NCBI RefSeq assembly: GCF_003813965.1
Contig: NZ_CP033896.1
Location: forward strand, 1,922,001 to 1,986,000
Source of the DNA: Corynebacterium choanae
GTDB taxonomy: Bacteria > Actinomycetota > Actinomycetes > Mycobacteriales > Mycobacteriaceae
Direction of reading: 5' to 3'
DNA: 64,000 nt
Both the position numbers and the translations under genes were made by a program. The notes beneath the pieces were generated by a model, which saw only the letters and a list, made by a program, of their open reading frames with translations, did no database searches and had not been told where the DNA came from. How positions within the stretch are numbered: position 1 is the first letter of the stretch; the number at the start of each line of letters is the position of its first letter. This document shows positions 20,748 to 29,207 of this stretch, one piece after another.

Positions 20748-20801
20748 GACCCGGCCGGTTTTAGTGGCGACGGTTTTTGTCTGCACCAACCCGGCCGGGT
20801 C
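20748..20801 (-). terminator. Intrinsic terminator after sepF
   Basis: 11-bp GC-rich stem (GACCCGGCCGG / CCGGCCGGGTC) with a long loop, followed on the minus strand by seven T. It lies about 140 bp past the sepF stop. It separates sepF from yggT and wag31. Confidence 0.88.
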
Positions 20802-20941
20802 ATTGCTTACCAATATTGCTGTTGACAGCGGCTGCGGCTTTTTTACACACTGCCGCCCGCCCCTAGTTGATGGAAGTTTGCGGAAAGCAGTCCAATCGAC
20901 ATTGGGGTGTCAGCGAACACTGCTGGATTATTCCTGGCGCC

Positions 20942-21358
20942 TTACTCACTCCACAGGGCGTCACGCAATTGGTAGTCGGCAATCTCTACGCCTTCGGGAA
21001 CCAGTGCATAATCACGATCTTGCAGACGAACCATCCGTCCGCGCAGCCCGTGGCAGAGACCTGCCGAATAGTCGACGATTCGGCGTGCCTCGTCGCCGGC
21101 CATCTCTGATAGGGAGAACACCACAATGTCCCCGTCGCGGAAGGTTTGCCCAATCTCGGCGGCATGGTCAAACTGAGAAACCCGAATCGGCACAATTGAC
21201 GGTGTCGGTTCGTCCATCAGTGGCGGTGTTGCCGCCGCTTGCTGGTAGGAATCCACATATCCGGTGGACTGTAAGGAATCATGTCCGGTGTCGTCATGGT
21301 CGACCGGCTGCTGCGGCTGCAGGCCCATCCATTCGGAGAATTTTTGTAATTTACTCAT
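20942..21358 (-). CDS. sepF: SepF cell division protein
   Basis: 138 residues. N-terminal membrane-targeting amphipathic helix (MSKLQKFSEWMGL), a disordered Gln/Asp-rich linker, then the SepF core. Core signatures include SIVPIRVSQFDHAAEIGQTFRDGDIVVFSLSEM and RRIVDYSAGLCHGLRGRM. SepF binds the FtsZ C-terminal peptide and tethers the ring to the membrane; actinobacteria lack FtsA, so this anchor is essential. The gene is about 100 bp downstream of the yggS-type gene and is followed by a strong terminator. Confidence 0.95.
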   Translation of the reverse strand: MSKLQKFSEWMGLQPQQPVDHDDTGHDSLQSTGYVDSYQQAAATPPLMDEPTPSIVPIRVSQFDHAAEIGQTFRDGDIVVFSLSEMAGDEARRIVDYSAGLCHGLRGRMVRLQDRDYALVPEGVEIADYQLRDALWSE

Positions 21359-21460
21359 TGCACTCGCTGCTACATTCAGATCGGAAACGTCTGCACGTCA
21401 TGTGGGGGAAGTGGCAACTTCTCCACAGCTTTCACCGTGGTGGGGTAAGTTGCGTGGTTT

Positions 21461-22234
21461 TCATCGTAGGGTTGGACTGCCTAAAATCGCGGTACCGACA
21501 CGCACTATTGTTGCGCCTTGGCCGATCGCAACTTCGAGATCCTGCGACATTCCAGCAGAGTAACCTAATGTGCGGCCATATGTGGCTGACAGTTCCCCGA
21601 GCAGTTCCGCACCTTTGGCGAATGCTGTTTTGGGGTTCACCGTTGGCGGCGGCATCATCATGATGCCGGCGAATGTTAAGTGTGCACATTCTTCCATCAG
21701 GGTTGAGGCAAGCGCCCGAATCCGCTCCGGGGTGGTTCCACCACGGGCAGGATCATTGTCATAGGAATATTGCAGATACACCTGCAGTGGCCGCTCAGCA
21801 GGTTGCAGACCAGCTTCGACTGCTAGCGCCCGCCCGTGTTCCAGGCGCTGCACCAGACGCAAGGAATCTACTGAATGCACTGCTTGACAGGTGCGGGCGA
21901 TCGCCGCGGTTTTCTTCGACTGCACCTGGCCGATGAAGTGGATCGCTATCTCGGGTACGGCAGCTGCTTTCGATGCGGCGTCGTTGATCCGTGATTCGCC
22001 GACTGCGGTAACACCTAATTGATGCAGCAAAGCGACATCGGTAACCGGATGATATTTCGTCACCGGCAGCAGGGTGATTCCTGCCGGGTTGCGTTGGGCA
22101 AGTTCGGCCGCTTCGGTGATGCGTGCCTGTACTTTGGCAAGGCCTGCGGCAAGCTCGTCGTAGCGTGCTGAAGTCGCCGGGTCATCGAGGTGCCCGGCAG
22201 ATGCGGTGTGGTTGGTCGTTTCGGCGTCGTCCAT
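21461..22234 (-). CDS. YggS-type PLP homeostasis protein
   Basis: Pyridoxal-phosphate-binding protein of the YggS/PLPBP family. The Lys that binds PLP is in ITLLPVTKYHPVTDV. Other signatures are GESRINDAASKA (GENR/QE-type), IHFIGQVQSKK (HFIGxLQxNK-type) and the C-terminal SAGMSQDLEVAIGQGATIVRVGTAILG (phosphate-binding SMGMSxD-type). The family buffers PLP in the cytosol and has no enzymatic activity. ATG 22234 gives 257 residues; an upstream GTG at 22324, just past the pgeF stop and with a GGGG tract, would add 30 poorly conserved residues. Position between pgeF and sepF matches other actinobacteria. Confidence 0.93.
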   Translation of the reverse strand: MDDAETTNHTASAGHLDDPATSARYDELAAGLAKVQARITEAAELAQRNPAGITLLPVTKYHPVTDVALLHQLGVTAVGESRINDAASKAAAVPEIAIHFIGQVQSKKTAAIARTCQAVHSVDSLRLVQRLEHGRALAVEAGLQPAERPLQVYLQYSYDNDPARGGTTPERIRALASTLMEECAHLTFAGIMMMPPPTVNPKTAFAKGAELLGELSATYGRTLGYSAGMSQDLEVAIGQGATIVRVGTAILGSPTLR

Positions 22235-22349
22235 AGTTGTTCGGCTTCGTCCTCTCCATACGCGGGCAGCATCGTTTGTTCTCTCAAGAACAATAGTGGC
22301 AGCGAGCAGCCCTGGCGATGACACACGGCTGCCCCGGTGTCATCGGGAT

Positions 22350-23270
22350 TCACTCGCTTGGCTGTGTTCCGGCTGGGTGCGACAGGACGATCACACCTGC
22401 TTGCCGGCCGGTGCGTGATTGACGTCGGTAGGAAAATAGGTTTTCGCCGCAGATGGTGCAGTCGCCAATCGTGTGCACTTGCTCGACGCCGAGGTGGGCA
22501 AGCTGTTGACGGATCCCTTGGGCAAGATCAAGCCCCGGCGTGTTGGCGTCGGTGCTCGTGGCACAACCGGGAAGCTGCTGGTTGCAGTCTTCCTGCATTG
22601 CTGCCGGAACCTCATAGCAGCAGCCTTGCGCATGCGGACCGATAAATACGTGTAAAGATTGGGGGGTTGCTCCGCGGGCGTAGAGTGCGTGCACCATATC
22701 TGCAGCAATGCCGTGCACTGCACCTACCCTGCCGGCATGGGCACAGCCGATGAGCTGATGGTCCACATCGGCAAATAGCAGCGGCATACAGTCAGCTACT
22801 TGCACCGCTAATCCGACATTGAGCGTGTCGCTAATCATCCCGTCAGTGCGATCTAACGGGTGTGGTGACATGCGCCGCTTCGCTAAAGCGTCGGCAACCG
22901 GCCGCACCGGGGTGTGCTCGTCAACGACAGCAATCCGGGTTCCGTGTACTTGATCCATAAAATGCAGGCGATGAGTCGACACCCCCACCAGGTCTGCGAG
23001 TTGTGCCCGGTTCGCGGCGACTGCCTGGGGCTGATCACCAACATGATCCCCCAAATTATTGCTTGCAAACATCCCTGCTGAATAGCCGCCGTGTCGAGAA
23101 GTAAACCACCAGGAGGCCACTAGCTGCGCAGAGGATCCAGCAGTCGGGAACGTGCTACCGGCTGCAAGAATGGACGGATGCGGATGAGATTCGGTGTACA
23201 CCGATCCGCTGTTGCTTGCTGCTGCACCGCACACAGTCGCCTCCTTGCCTCGTTCTGTGTTGTTAACCAT
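22350..23270 (-). CDS. pgeF: Peptidoglycan editing factor family (laccase-domain, YfiH type)
   Basis: Copper/zinc-binding domain protein of the PgeF family, thought to remove mis-built UDP-MurNAc-Ser peptides in E. coli. Motifs: TSRHGGYSAGMFASNNLGDHVGD, QVHGTRIAVV (His), VQVADCMPLLFAD (Cys), IGCAHAGRVGAVHG (His) and IGPHAQGCCYEV. The C-terminus has CTICGENLFSYRR. So the metal-ligand His, Cys and His set is present. From ATG 23270 it is 306 residues; the frame is open to 23390, but the added part is Arg/Cys-rich and not family-like. No clear ribosome site marks the start. It lies 130 bp after ftsZ in the usual actinobacterial order. Confidence 0.9.
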   Translation of the reverse strand: MVNNTERGKEATVCGAAASNSGSVYTESHPHPSILAAGSTFPTAGSSAQLVASWWFTSRHGGYSAGMFASNNLGDHVGDQPQAVAANRAQLADLVGVSTHRLHFMDQVHGTRIAVVDEHTPVRPVADALAKRRMSPHPLDRTDGMISDTLNVGLAVQVADCMPLLFADVDHQLIGCAHAGRVGAVHGIAADMVHALYARGATPQSLHVFIGPHAQGCCYEVPAAMQEDCNQQLPGCATSTDANTPGLDLAQGIRQQLAHLGVEQVHTIGDCTICGENLFSYRRQSRTGRQAGVIVLSHPAGTQPSE

Positions 23271-23400
23271 CCACGGCCGCGTGTTGCTCAACCTGTGAAT
23301 CCTGAAGATGCTACAGCGCATGCCGCGGCATTGAGCATAGACAAAACTGCCCCGACCGGCAGGATGGAAGCCGATGCGGGGCAGTAACAATCACGCTGTG

Positions 23401-24723
23401 TTAACGCAGCCAGGAAGGCACATCCCAGTCGGTTGACTGTTGTGGACGGTTGCGACGTTCATAGTCGTGGGTGCGATATTCCCGTTCTTGGCCGGTTGTC
23501 CGACGATCCTGCTGCCACGATGGTGCTTCATGCCGGGGACGGTCAGCAGCTGGCCGTTCCACCCGTGGTTCGGAACTGCTGGCCGGCTCATAGCTGTCGC
23601 CAAACAGTCCGTCACGCGCCGGACGTGCCGGCGGGGTTGGTGCTGACGCATCATTGGTAGCAGAAGCGGATTCCCGGGAGGTGGTTGCCGATTCCTGCGG
23701 CTGTTCCCGGCGCGCCTGTCCCCCATTGTTGGTGAGCTTGTTACCAGGCTGGAAACCGGTAGCGATGACGGTCACCTTCACTTCGTCACCGAGGTTGTTG
23801 TCAACAACGGTACCGAAGATAACGTTGGCGTCGGCATTGGCGCGGGCGTGGATAAGATCGCCAGCCAACTGGATCTCAGACAGCGCAAGGTCGCAGGCGG
23901 CGACGCTAAACAGCACACCGGTGGATCCGTCGATCGTCGATTCGAGCAGCGGAGAGTTGATGGCCATGTCGACTGCCTTGTCGATGCGGTCGTCACCGCT
24001 TGCAATACCCACACCCATGAGTGCAGAACCGGCGTCTTGCATGACGGAACGAACATCGGCGAAGTCGACGTTAATATCACCAGGGGTGATAATCATGTCA
24101 GTGATGCCTTGCACACCGTTTTTCAGCACATCGTCGGCACGGCGGAATGCTTCAACCATAGAGATATTGGGGTCACCAAGCTGCATGAGGCGATCATTCG
24201 GGATGACGATGAGGGTGTCACAGGCTTCGCTGAGTTTTTCGATACCGGCTTGTGCCTGCTGGGCACGGCGCCGGCCTTCGAAGGTAAACGGCCGGGTGAC
24301 AACACCAACGGTGAGTGCGCCGAGTTTCCGGGCGATTTCAGCGACCACTGGGGCGGCACCGGTGCCGGTTCCGCCACCTTCGCCGGCGGTGACAAACACC
24401 ATGTCAGCGCCTTCCAACACGGCTTCGATCTCATCGCGGGATTCTTCCGCTGATTTCCGCCCGATTTCCGGGTTTGCGCCGGCACCCAGGCCACGGGTTT
24501 CTTTTTGTCCGATCGGCAGCGACAGGTGGGTGCCGTTGATGACCAGCGCCTGAACGTCGGTGTTGATCGCGATAAATTCAACGCCTTTTACTTCGGCTTC
24601 CACCATGCGGTTAATTGCGTTGACGCCGCCACCACCGACGCCAACTACCTTGATAACAGCCAGGCGACCGTCAGCTTCGTCGAATTCTTCCACATCGGTC
24701 AAAGATTGATCGTCAGCCATCAT
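23401..24723 (-). CDS. ftsZ: FtsZ, tubulin-like division GTPase
   Basis: 440 residues. GTP-binding G-box [17 protein letters not shown]-terminal [17 protein letters not shown], the T3/T5 loops and the catalytic [11 protein letters not shown] synergy loop are intact. A disordered Gln/Arg/Pro linker follows (about residues 320-430). The C-terminal peptide DWDVPSWLR is the docking site for SepF. Three in-frame starts (24720, 24723, 24735) are all possible; GAGG lies just upstream of 24735. The frame continues open to 25101, but that part is not FtsZ-like. The 500 bp upstream suggests dedicated promoters. It polymerises into the division ring at midcell. Confidence 0.97.
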   Translation of the reverse strand: MMADDQSLTDVEEFDEADGRLAVIKVVGVGGGGVNAINRMVEAEVKGVEFIAINTDVQALVINGTHLSLPIGQKETRGLGAGANPEIGRKSAEESRDEIEAVLEGADMVFVTAGEGGGTGTGAAPVVAEIARKLGALTVGVVTRPFTFEGRRRAQQAQAGIEKLSEACDTLIVIPNDRLMQLGDPNISMVEAFRRADDVLKNGVQGITDMIITPGDINVDFADVRSVMQDAGSALMGVGIASGDDRIDKAVDMAINSPLLESTIDGSTGVLFSVAACDLALSEIQLAGDLIHARANADANVIFGTVVDNNLGDEVKVTVIATGFQPGNKLTNNGGQARREQPQESATTSRESASATNDASAPTPPARPARDGLFGDSYEPASSSEPRVERPAADRPRHEAPSWQQDRRTTGQEREYRTHDYERRNRPQQSTDWDVPSWLR

Positions 24724-24735
24724 AGAAAAGTCCAT

Positions 24736-25246
24736 CCTCATTCCGTATTTAAACATGCAGTTCGCAGAGCGTTGCGTCCCGTGTTTATGGGCTCGGCGCT
24801 GGCTGTCGTGTGGGGTATCCCACCCGACTGGGGTGGAAACCTGATGATCAGTTTTCTCGGATGAGAAAAGCCGCCACCGACGCTGTGGTCCAGCGTTGCA
24901 CTGCTGCGTGCTGCTCTGCGGAGTGTTCTTCCCCATCTTCCTGCACAACGCTACCGCGGGGCGGCTCATCACCATCGGCGTGTCGCTAGTCTCAAGGTCA
25001 AGTTGAGGCTTTCCAGAAGTTCGCTGTGCAGGTCGCACATTCCAGATAGTGGTCACCGTCGATCCTGCAGATCTTTCCGCGTTTCGGCCGGGGGTAACCA
25101 CTCCCCCCGTGGTGGGTGGTTGGCGTGTGTCGTCGGCGTCGACTGGGTTGCTGTTACTGCTGGTTGATCGGCAGGGATGCGCTGCGAATCAGCTGAATGT
25201 CGCAGGATCTTGTCGTTGCAACGATCGGCCACCGGTGGTCGGCTGG
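24736..25246. other. Gene-free region between ftsQ and ftsZ
   Basis: About 510 bp, much longer than the usual short ftsQ-ftsZ spacer. It must hold ftsZ promoter(s). No coding frame with a ribosome site and no clear terminator were found. Confidence 0.45.
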
Positions 25247-25948
25247 CTAGGGCGCAACTGCTACTTGTCTGGGGTTTGTAATGTCGATGCGGGCGCCTTC
25301 CATCTGCAGTACCACTGCGAAAGTTTGCGCTTTCGCTGGGAGATTATCAGCCGAGCCGACCACAATAACCCGGTCGCCGGTGGTAGTTACTTCCATGAAC
25401 TGGTCGCTTGCAAAGTGAATTCGCTGCACTTGGCCGCGAACCTCTGGTGCAAGTTGAGAAAGAAACCTTGCCGCAGTGCGATAGGCGGTGGGATTGTCTT
25501 CTGCAAGCCCGTCAATCAGCACGACACCAGGTGGTGCGTCGGCGATGACAAATGGTTCACCGTCACCGTCGATGAGATGGGTGCCGTCGGCAAAGTCGGC
25601 GGCAAACACGGCGTTACGCTCAACCACATCGATAGCTACGGTGTGCGGGAAATCCCGGGCAACCGTTGCCTGTTTCACCCACGGTAACGTGGCGACTGCC
25701 GCGGAAGATTCCGGAAGGTTTGCCCGCAGCAGATTCGTGCCAAGCGGGATCCCGGCCGCCGCAATAACCTCATCATCGCTAGTGTGTTCGGCACCTTCCA
25801 CCCGATAGTTATCCACGGTGAAAATCGGTACCAGCCACAAGAATGCGCCTGCGAGCACTGCGATACCAAACACTGCGGTAACCCCGATGATGATGCGTCG
25901 TTTGACCGGACCTACCGATCGGGCTGGGCGGGTTGATTGTGATTCCAC
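25247..25948 (-). CDS. ftsQ: FtsQ/DivIB division protein
   Basis: 233 residues. Short basic cytosolic N-terminus (VGPVKRR), one membrane helix (IIIGVTAVFGIAVLAGAFLWLV), then a POTRA domain starting IFTVDNYRVEGAEHTSDDEVIAAAGIPLGTNLLRANL and the FtsQ beta domain with TVARDFPHTVAIDVVERNAVF. It scaffolds the divisome with FtsL and FtsB-like proteins and acts on the outer face of the membrane. The start is a GTG at 25948 with a weak upstream site. It lies 180 bp after murC, with a perfect 10-bp inverted repeat in between. Confidence 0.93.
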   Translation of the reverse strand: MESQSTRPARSVGPVKRRIIIGVTAVFGIAVLAGAFLWLVPIFTVDNYRVEGAEHTSDDEVIAAAGIPLGTNLLRANLPESSAAVATLPWVKQATVARDFPHTVAIDVVERNAVFAADFADGTHLIDGDGEPFVIADAPPGVVLIDGLAEDNPTAYRTAARFLSQLAPEVRGQVQRIHFASDQFMEVTTTGDRVIVVGSADNLPAKAQTFAVVLQMEGARIDITNPRQVAVAP

Positions 25949-26040
25949 GACGCACCGTCTTTCATCAAGGGGGAAGGTTGTGTTGTTGGTTTAAAAACCG
26001 CGCCGGGTTCCACACGGTTAAGCGAAATACCCTGGTCGCC

Positions 26041-26079
26041 AGCTAGCTGGCGCCGGCTATTGAAGACGACCAGCTAGCT
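26041..26079. repeat. Inverted repeat between murC and ftsQ
   Basis: AGCTAGCTGG at 26041-26050 pairs perfectly with CCAGCTAGCT at 26070-26079. The left arm also sits in a local palindrome GCCAGCTAGCTGGC. There is no T-run on either side, so a terminator is unlikely. It could be a protein-binding palindrome or an mRNA-stability hairpin. Confidence 0.5.
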
Positions 26080-26128
26080 TGTGTACAGCAGAAACAATAA
26101 GCCATGGCGGCAGCCTGCCCGCTGGCTA

Positions 26129-27652
26129 CTAGTTGCCAACTTCGGGGGCTGTGTCGAGCTGATGCAGGATTTCCTCGCCGAGCACCGTCACCGAGCCTGC
26201 CCCGATCGTTAATACGATCGCCCCTGGCTGCACTACTGATGCTACAAGCTCTGGGCAGTCTGCCATTGATGCACAATATTGCACCGGGACTGTGACATGT
26301 TCGGTGATGATGCGCCCGTCGACCCCGGCAACGGGCTGTTCCCGAGCGGGGAAAATGTCGAGCACGATGACTTCGTCTGCGAGGGAAAGCGCTTGTGCAA
26401 ATTCCTTCGCAAAATTCATTGTCCGCGAATAGAGATGCGGCTGGAAGATAGCAACAACCTGCCGATTCTCTGCGACAGCAAGATCCCGGGAAGCTGCCAA
26501 CACGGCCGCAACCTCGGTGGGATGATGGGCGTAATCATCAAACACGTCGGTTCCTGCGAATCGACCGGTCGCCACATGGCCTTTATGTTCGAAACGGCGC
26601 CGCACCCCGGTAAAACCAGACACACCGGCGACCAGATCGGCAAAATCGGCGCCGACCAGCAGCCCAGCAGCGATTGCCGCCACTGCATTGAGCAGCATGT
26701 GATCGCCGGGGATTGCCACAGATATCTTCGCTTCGCGGGAACCCTGGTTGATCAGTGTTGCCGGATCAACATGGGCACTGGTGCCAGATGCACAATCGAG
26801 CTGCTGGTTGTGAATAGTTACTGTGGCATGCGAGGAACTTCCGGCATGGCGGATATTGCTTAACGCTGCAAGAGTGGGAATCTCTGGATGTCGATTTGCT
26901 GCATCCTCGGTGCCGTAGCCTACGACACGACGCCCCCGCGATAATGCTCGTTTGCCGCAGCGGGCAGCATGATCGTCATCTAAGCACACCAGTAGTGTGC
27001 CGCCGGGGACGAGCCGCATCGCGAAATCGTCAAACACCTGATAGTAGCGTTCAGCGGTACCAAAAAAGTCCAGATGATCAGGCTCAATATTGGTAATCAC
27101 CGCCACGGTTGGGGCATAGCTGAGCAGGGACGCATCAGACTCGTCTGCTTCCGCCACAAAACAGTCACCGGTGCCATGGTGGGCGTTGGTGCCAGCTTTG
27201 TTGAGTTGGCCGCCGATAGCAAAACTTGGATCCAATCCAGCCTGCTGTAACGCCACCACGGCAAGGGAGGTTGTCGACGTTTTCCCGTGGGTGCCGGCGA
27301 TAAGGATTTGGCGATGATCCCGCATCAACGCAGCTAATAAATCCGACCGGCGAATAACCGGGATTTGCAGCGCTCGAGCCGCCGCTAATTCTGGATTGTC
27401 CTGCGGGATCGCTGCAAACGAAGTGACCACCACCGTCGGAAGTTCCGGCAGATCACGCACATGGGTTGCATCGTGACCGACAAAGATCGTTGCCCCGGCA
27501 GCTTTCAGCCCGAGCAGGATTCGGGAATCTTTCATGTCAGAACCGGAGACGACACTGCCCCGATCCAACAAAATACGGGCAAGGCCACTCATTCCAGCGC
27601 CACCAATACCAACCATGTGGACGCGGGATACATCAAGCGGTGCATGGGACAC
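26129..27652 (-). CDS. murC: UDP-N-acetylmuramate-L-alanine ligase
   Basis: Adds L-Ala to UDP-MurNAc, the first stem-peptide step, using ATP. 507 residues. N-terminal Rossmann start ([22 protein letters not shown]), ATP loop [22 protein letters not shown], then the central-domain [12 protein letters not shown] and C-terminal [17 protein letters not shown] with the family's HHP. ATG 27652 begins [17 protein letters not shown]. Cytosolic. It follows murG after 205 bp that contain a long hairpin; in most relatives the two genes nearly touch. Confidence 0.96.
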   Translation of the reverse strand: MSHAPLDVSRVHMVGIGGAGMSGLARILLDRGSVVSGSDMKDSRILLGLKAAGATIFVGHDATHVRDLPELPTVVVTSFAAIPQDNPELAAARALQIPVIRRSDLLAALMRDHRQILIAGTHGKTSTTSLAVVALQQAGLDPSFAIGGQLNKAGTNAHHGTGDCFVAEADESDASLLSYAPTVAVITNIEPDHLDFFGTAERYYQVFDDFAMRLVPGGTLLVCLDDDHAARCGKRALSRGRRVVGYGTEDAANRHPEIPTLAALSNIRHAGSSSHATVTIHNQQLDCASGTSAHVDPATLINQGSREAKISVAIPGDHMLLNAVAAIAAGLLVGADFADLVAGVSGFTGVRRRFEHKGHVATGRFAGTDVFDDYAHHPTEVAAVLAASRDLAVAENRQVVAIFQPHLYSRTMNFAKEFAQALSLADEVIVLDIFPAREQPVAGVDGRIITEHVTVPVQYCASMADCPELVASVVQPGAIVLTIGAGSVTVLGEEILHQLDTAPEVGN

Positions 27653-27714
27653 GAGCGTTCTCCTAACAGTGGGGCATTATCAACGCCGAAAATTGTTGGT
27701 GTTCACAGCCTACT

Positions 27715-27753
27715 TGGCGCAAGGCTGCAACGAGTGGTTGCGGCCTTGCGCCA
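27715..27753 (-). repeat. Long GC-rich hairpin between murG and murC
   Basis: Stem TGGCGCAAGGC / GCCTTGCGCCA with a nested GCAAC/GTTGC and a GAGTG-type loop, about 16 bp in all. No T-tract follows on the minus strand, so it is not a classic intrinsic terminator. Possible roles are an mRNA-processing or stability element or a weak attenuator. Confidence 0.55.
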
Positions 27754-27857
27754 GCGACCAGACCACACCAGCCGGTTGTTTCACCAGCACAGGGGCAAGC
27801 GTGTTGTTGCTTCCGCGCCCCGCAATGATGGATCATTGTGGGCGACATGGGAGGTGG

Positions 27858-29060
27858 TCACCGGTGGCGGCGTGAACGCACCACAGCCATCACCCGGTCG
27901 GCAACTGCTGTGGCAGCATCGGTGGTTTGGGTTGCAGCCAGCGCCGTGCGCATCGCTGCTAAAGCCTGCGGATCAGACACCAAAGGCACCACAGTGTCGC
28001 GCACATAGTCGGCGGTAAATTCGGCATTGTTGACCAACTGTGCCCCGCCGGCAGCCACGACTGATCGGGCATTCAATGCCTGTTCCCCGTTGCCGTGCGG
28101 CAATGGCACATACACTGCCGGGGTGCGGGAAGCCGTAATCTCTGCAACCGTCATCGCCCCGGAACGGCACACCACCAGATCGGCGATCGCATAGGCCAAA
28201 TCCATTCGTTCAATATATGGAACAGCGACCACCCCAGGACGCGGCGACGGGGCGGCATTTTTCTTGCCATAGGCGTGCACCACCTGCACCCCAGCATCGA
28301 CTAGCGCATCCATCGCCCCGGCCAACGCCTCGTTAAGCGCCACCGCCCCTTGCGACCCACCGGTAACCAGCAGAGTTGGTTTGTCGAGCGATAATCCAAA
28401 ATGCTGGGCGGCTTGCTGTTTCAGGGCTGCAAGCTGCTGCGGATCCTGTAATGCTGCCATCGTGTTGCGAACGGGAAGCCCCACAACTTCACCGGTGAGA
28501 CCGCTTTCAGGTTGGGCATTTAACCCGAGTCCGCCTAAGGCGACTCCAAGTTTGTTGGCCAACCCTGCCCGGGCGTTCGCCTCATGCACCACAAAGGGAA
28601 TCCGTAACGACTTCGCCGCCAAATAGGCTGGCGCCGACACATATGAACCAAATCCCACCACACAATCAATATGGTTGCGACGTAAAATGTCGCGGGTTTC
28701 CCGCAGCGCCCGGACCAGTTTGCCAGGAACCTGCAGTAACGCTTTCGAGGGTTTCCGCGGGATGGGGACTGCGGTAATTGTGGCCAGCGGAAAACCGCGG
28801 GCAGGCACCAGGTCAGTTTCTAATCCACGGGTTGTTCCTAACGCCGTCACGCGGGCACCGTACTGGTCACGAAGCGCATCTGCGACCGCCATGGCCGGCT
28901 CAATGTGGCCGGCGGTACCACCACCGGCCACCAGAATATGGGCAGCCTGGCCGTTGAATGTTTCCTGATCTGCTGGTTGTTGTGATTTCACCGTGTGTGC
29001 TGCTCCTTGTCCACGTGGATGCGCTGTGTACTGCTGGGCAGTTGTGGGATCTGCTGACAT
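27858..29060 (-). CDS. murG: MurG glycosyltransferase (lipid II synthesis)
   Basis: Transfers GlcNAc to lipid I on the inner membrane face. From ATG 29060 it is 400 residues. A 30-40-residue variable N-terminus precedes the first Rossmann domain (HILVAGGGTAGHIEPAMAVADAL, the GGTGGHI-type loop). Then come VVGFGSYVSAPAYLAA, VVHEANARAGLANKLG, the second domain LLVTGGSQGAVALNEAL, the UDP-binding VVCRSGAMTVAEITASRTPAVYVPLPHGNGEQALNA and a basic end RSRRHR. Family residues His, Ser-Gly-Ala and Glu-Gln are present. The frame is open to 29180, but that extension is unlike the family. The true start may lie slightly downstream. Confidence 0.95.
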   Translation of the reverse strand: MSADPTTAQQYTAHPRGQGAAHTVKSQQPADQETFNGQAAHILVAGGGTAGHIEPAMAVADALRDQYGARVTALGTTRGLETDLVPARGFPLATITAVPIPRKPSKALLQVPGKLVRALRETRDILRRNHIDCVVGFGSYVSAPAYLAAKSLRIPFVVHEANARAGLANKLGVALGGLGLNAQPESGLTGEVVGLPVRNTMAALQDPQQLAALKQQAAQHFGLSLDKPTLLVTGGSQGAVALNEALAGAMDALVDAGVQVVHAYGKKNAAPSPRPGVVAVPYIERMDLAYAIADLVVCRSGAMTVAEITASRTPAVYVPLPHGNGEQALNARSVVAAGGAQLVNNAEFTADYVRDTVVPLVSDPQALAAMRTALAATQTTDAATAVADRVMAVVRSRRHR

Positions 29061-29207
29061 CGCAAGGTTGGTGTGGTTGTGTATTGTAGTTGGATTTTCT
29101 CCCCGGTTGCCGGCAATGGTGATAGCAGTACACCACCAGGTCGAATACTCTCTAGGTTTCGATAACCATTGCACAGTCATCGATTGTTGCGCGCTCCATG
29201 ACCTGTC

